From CAZJKE01 sp964555625 (GTDB taxonomy: Bacteria > Planctomycetota > Phycisphaerae > Phycisphaerales > SM1A02): 15,410 nucleotides of DNA. Below the pieces are notes generated by a model. The model had not been told where the DNA came from. It was given only the letters and a program-made list of their open reading frames with translations, and made no database searches. Shown here piece after piece: positions 15,238 through 15,410 of this stretch. Within the stretch, counting starts at the first letter, position 1, and each line of letters starts with the position of its first letter. The stretch is from positions 1 to 15,410 of the forward strand of contig CAZKTE010000043.1 of NCBI GenBank assembly GCA_964555625.1, in the 5' to 3' direction. The position numbers were made by a program, and so were the translations under genes.

Positions 15238-15410
15238 ATGCCAGTTCGGACCGTTGCGAAACTCTTCGGCCGCTCGCCGTTCGTGCCCCTGCAGGTGCAC
15301 CTCGAGAAGGTGACAGAGTGCGTGGATGCCGTGGCCACGCTGCTGGATGGCATGTCCTCGGGCGCGGCAGACGACATCGAGCAGGCCGCCAGTGTGGTCT
15401 CCAAGCTCGA
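15238..15410 (+). CDS. DUF47/PhoU-like protein (TIGR00153 type), N-terminal part
   Basis: Fifty-seven complete codons are present before the window ends. The start MPVRTVAKLFGRSPFVPLQ, followed by HLEKVTECVDAVATLL, is the signature opening of the DUF47 family. These are all-helical PhoU-like proteins usually encoded next to a Pit-type low-affinity phosphate transporter. GGAGA at 15228-15232 lies five bases before ATG 15238. A TAGAAT hexamer at 15183-15188, coinciding with the stop of the previous gene, could be a -10 box, but no -35 is evident. The Pit partner, if present, would lie beyond the right edge. Confidence 0.88.
   Translation, partial: MPVRTVAKLFGRSPFVPLQVHLEKVTECVDAVATLLDGMSSGAADDIEQAASVVSKL

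Noticed and set aside
1..15410. CRISPR arrays, insertion sequences, phage or toxin-antitoxin and defence genes
   Set aside because: I looked for direct repeats with regular spacing, transposase or integrase motifs, and small paired genes, and found none; all substantial frames are explained by the genes listed.

Overview
This is a GC-rich, densely packed chromosomal window from a Gram-negative bacterium. It encodes an outer-membrane porin, a probable lipoprotein and several Sec-type secreted proteins. The mix of large secreted proteins of unknown function, an OprP/OprO-like porin with an N-terminal coiled coil, and very short intergenic gaps suggests Planctomycetota, perhaps Phycisphaerae. 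That placement is inference from gene style; there is no rRNA or other marker in the window. No mobile element, CRISPR array, phage gene or recognisable defence system is visible.

Layout. (1) 1-345: the 3' end of enolase. (2) 373-1311 (+): an oppB-type peptide ABC permease. It converges, with an 8-bp gap, on 3169-4206/1320-3146 (-), a two-gene unit of a secreted helical-repeat protein and an oppA-type peptide-binding protein. (3) 4207-4344: a compact divergent promoter region with a good -35/-10 pair on each strand. (4) 4345-10973 (+): a tightly coupled five-gene run made of an 843-aa secreted repeat protein, a flippase-like membrane protein, pyrE, gatB and a secreted cyclophilin. All four junctions overlap by 1 to 4 bases, which points to one operon and translational coupling. 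(5) 10731-11549 (-): a secreted protein built from two copies of one ~80-residue domain; its 3' end overlaps the cyclophilin gene by 243 bp in antisense. (6) 11612-12574 (+): a CsgG/FlgT-like probable lipoprotein, followed by tRNA-Cys on the minus strand. (7) 12788-15410 (+): an OprO/OprP-like porin, a secreted sialidase-like beta-propeller protein, and the start of a DUF47/PhoU-like protein that usually partners a Pit phosphate transporter.

Working together: enolase, PyrE, GatB and tRNA-Cys are housekeeping. The Opp pair would take up oligopeptides. The porin and the DUF47 protein may both serve phosphate uptake, but only proximity supports this. No intergenic stretch exceeds 300 bases; the longest is the divergent region at 4207-4344 (138 bp). 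The most unusual points are the duplicated-domain protein with its antisense overlap, the convergent split of the Opp genes, and the unknown 843-aa protein at the head of the pyrE-gatB operon.
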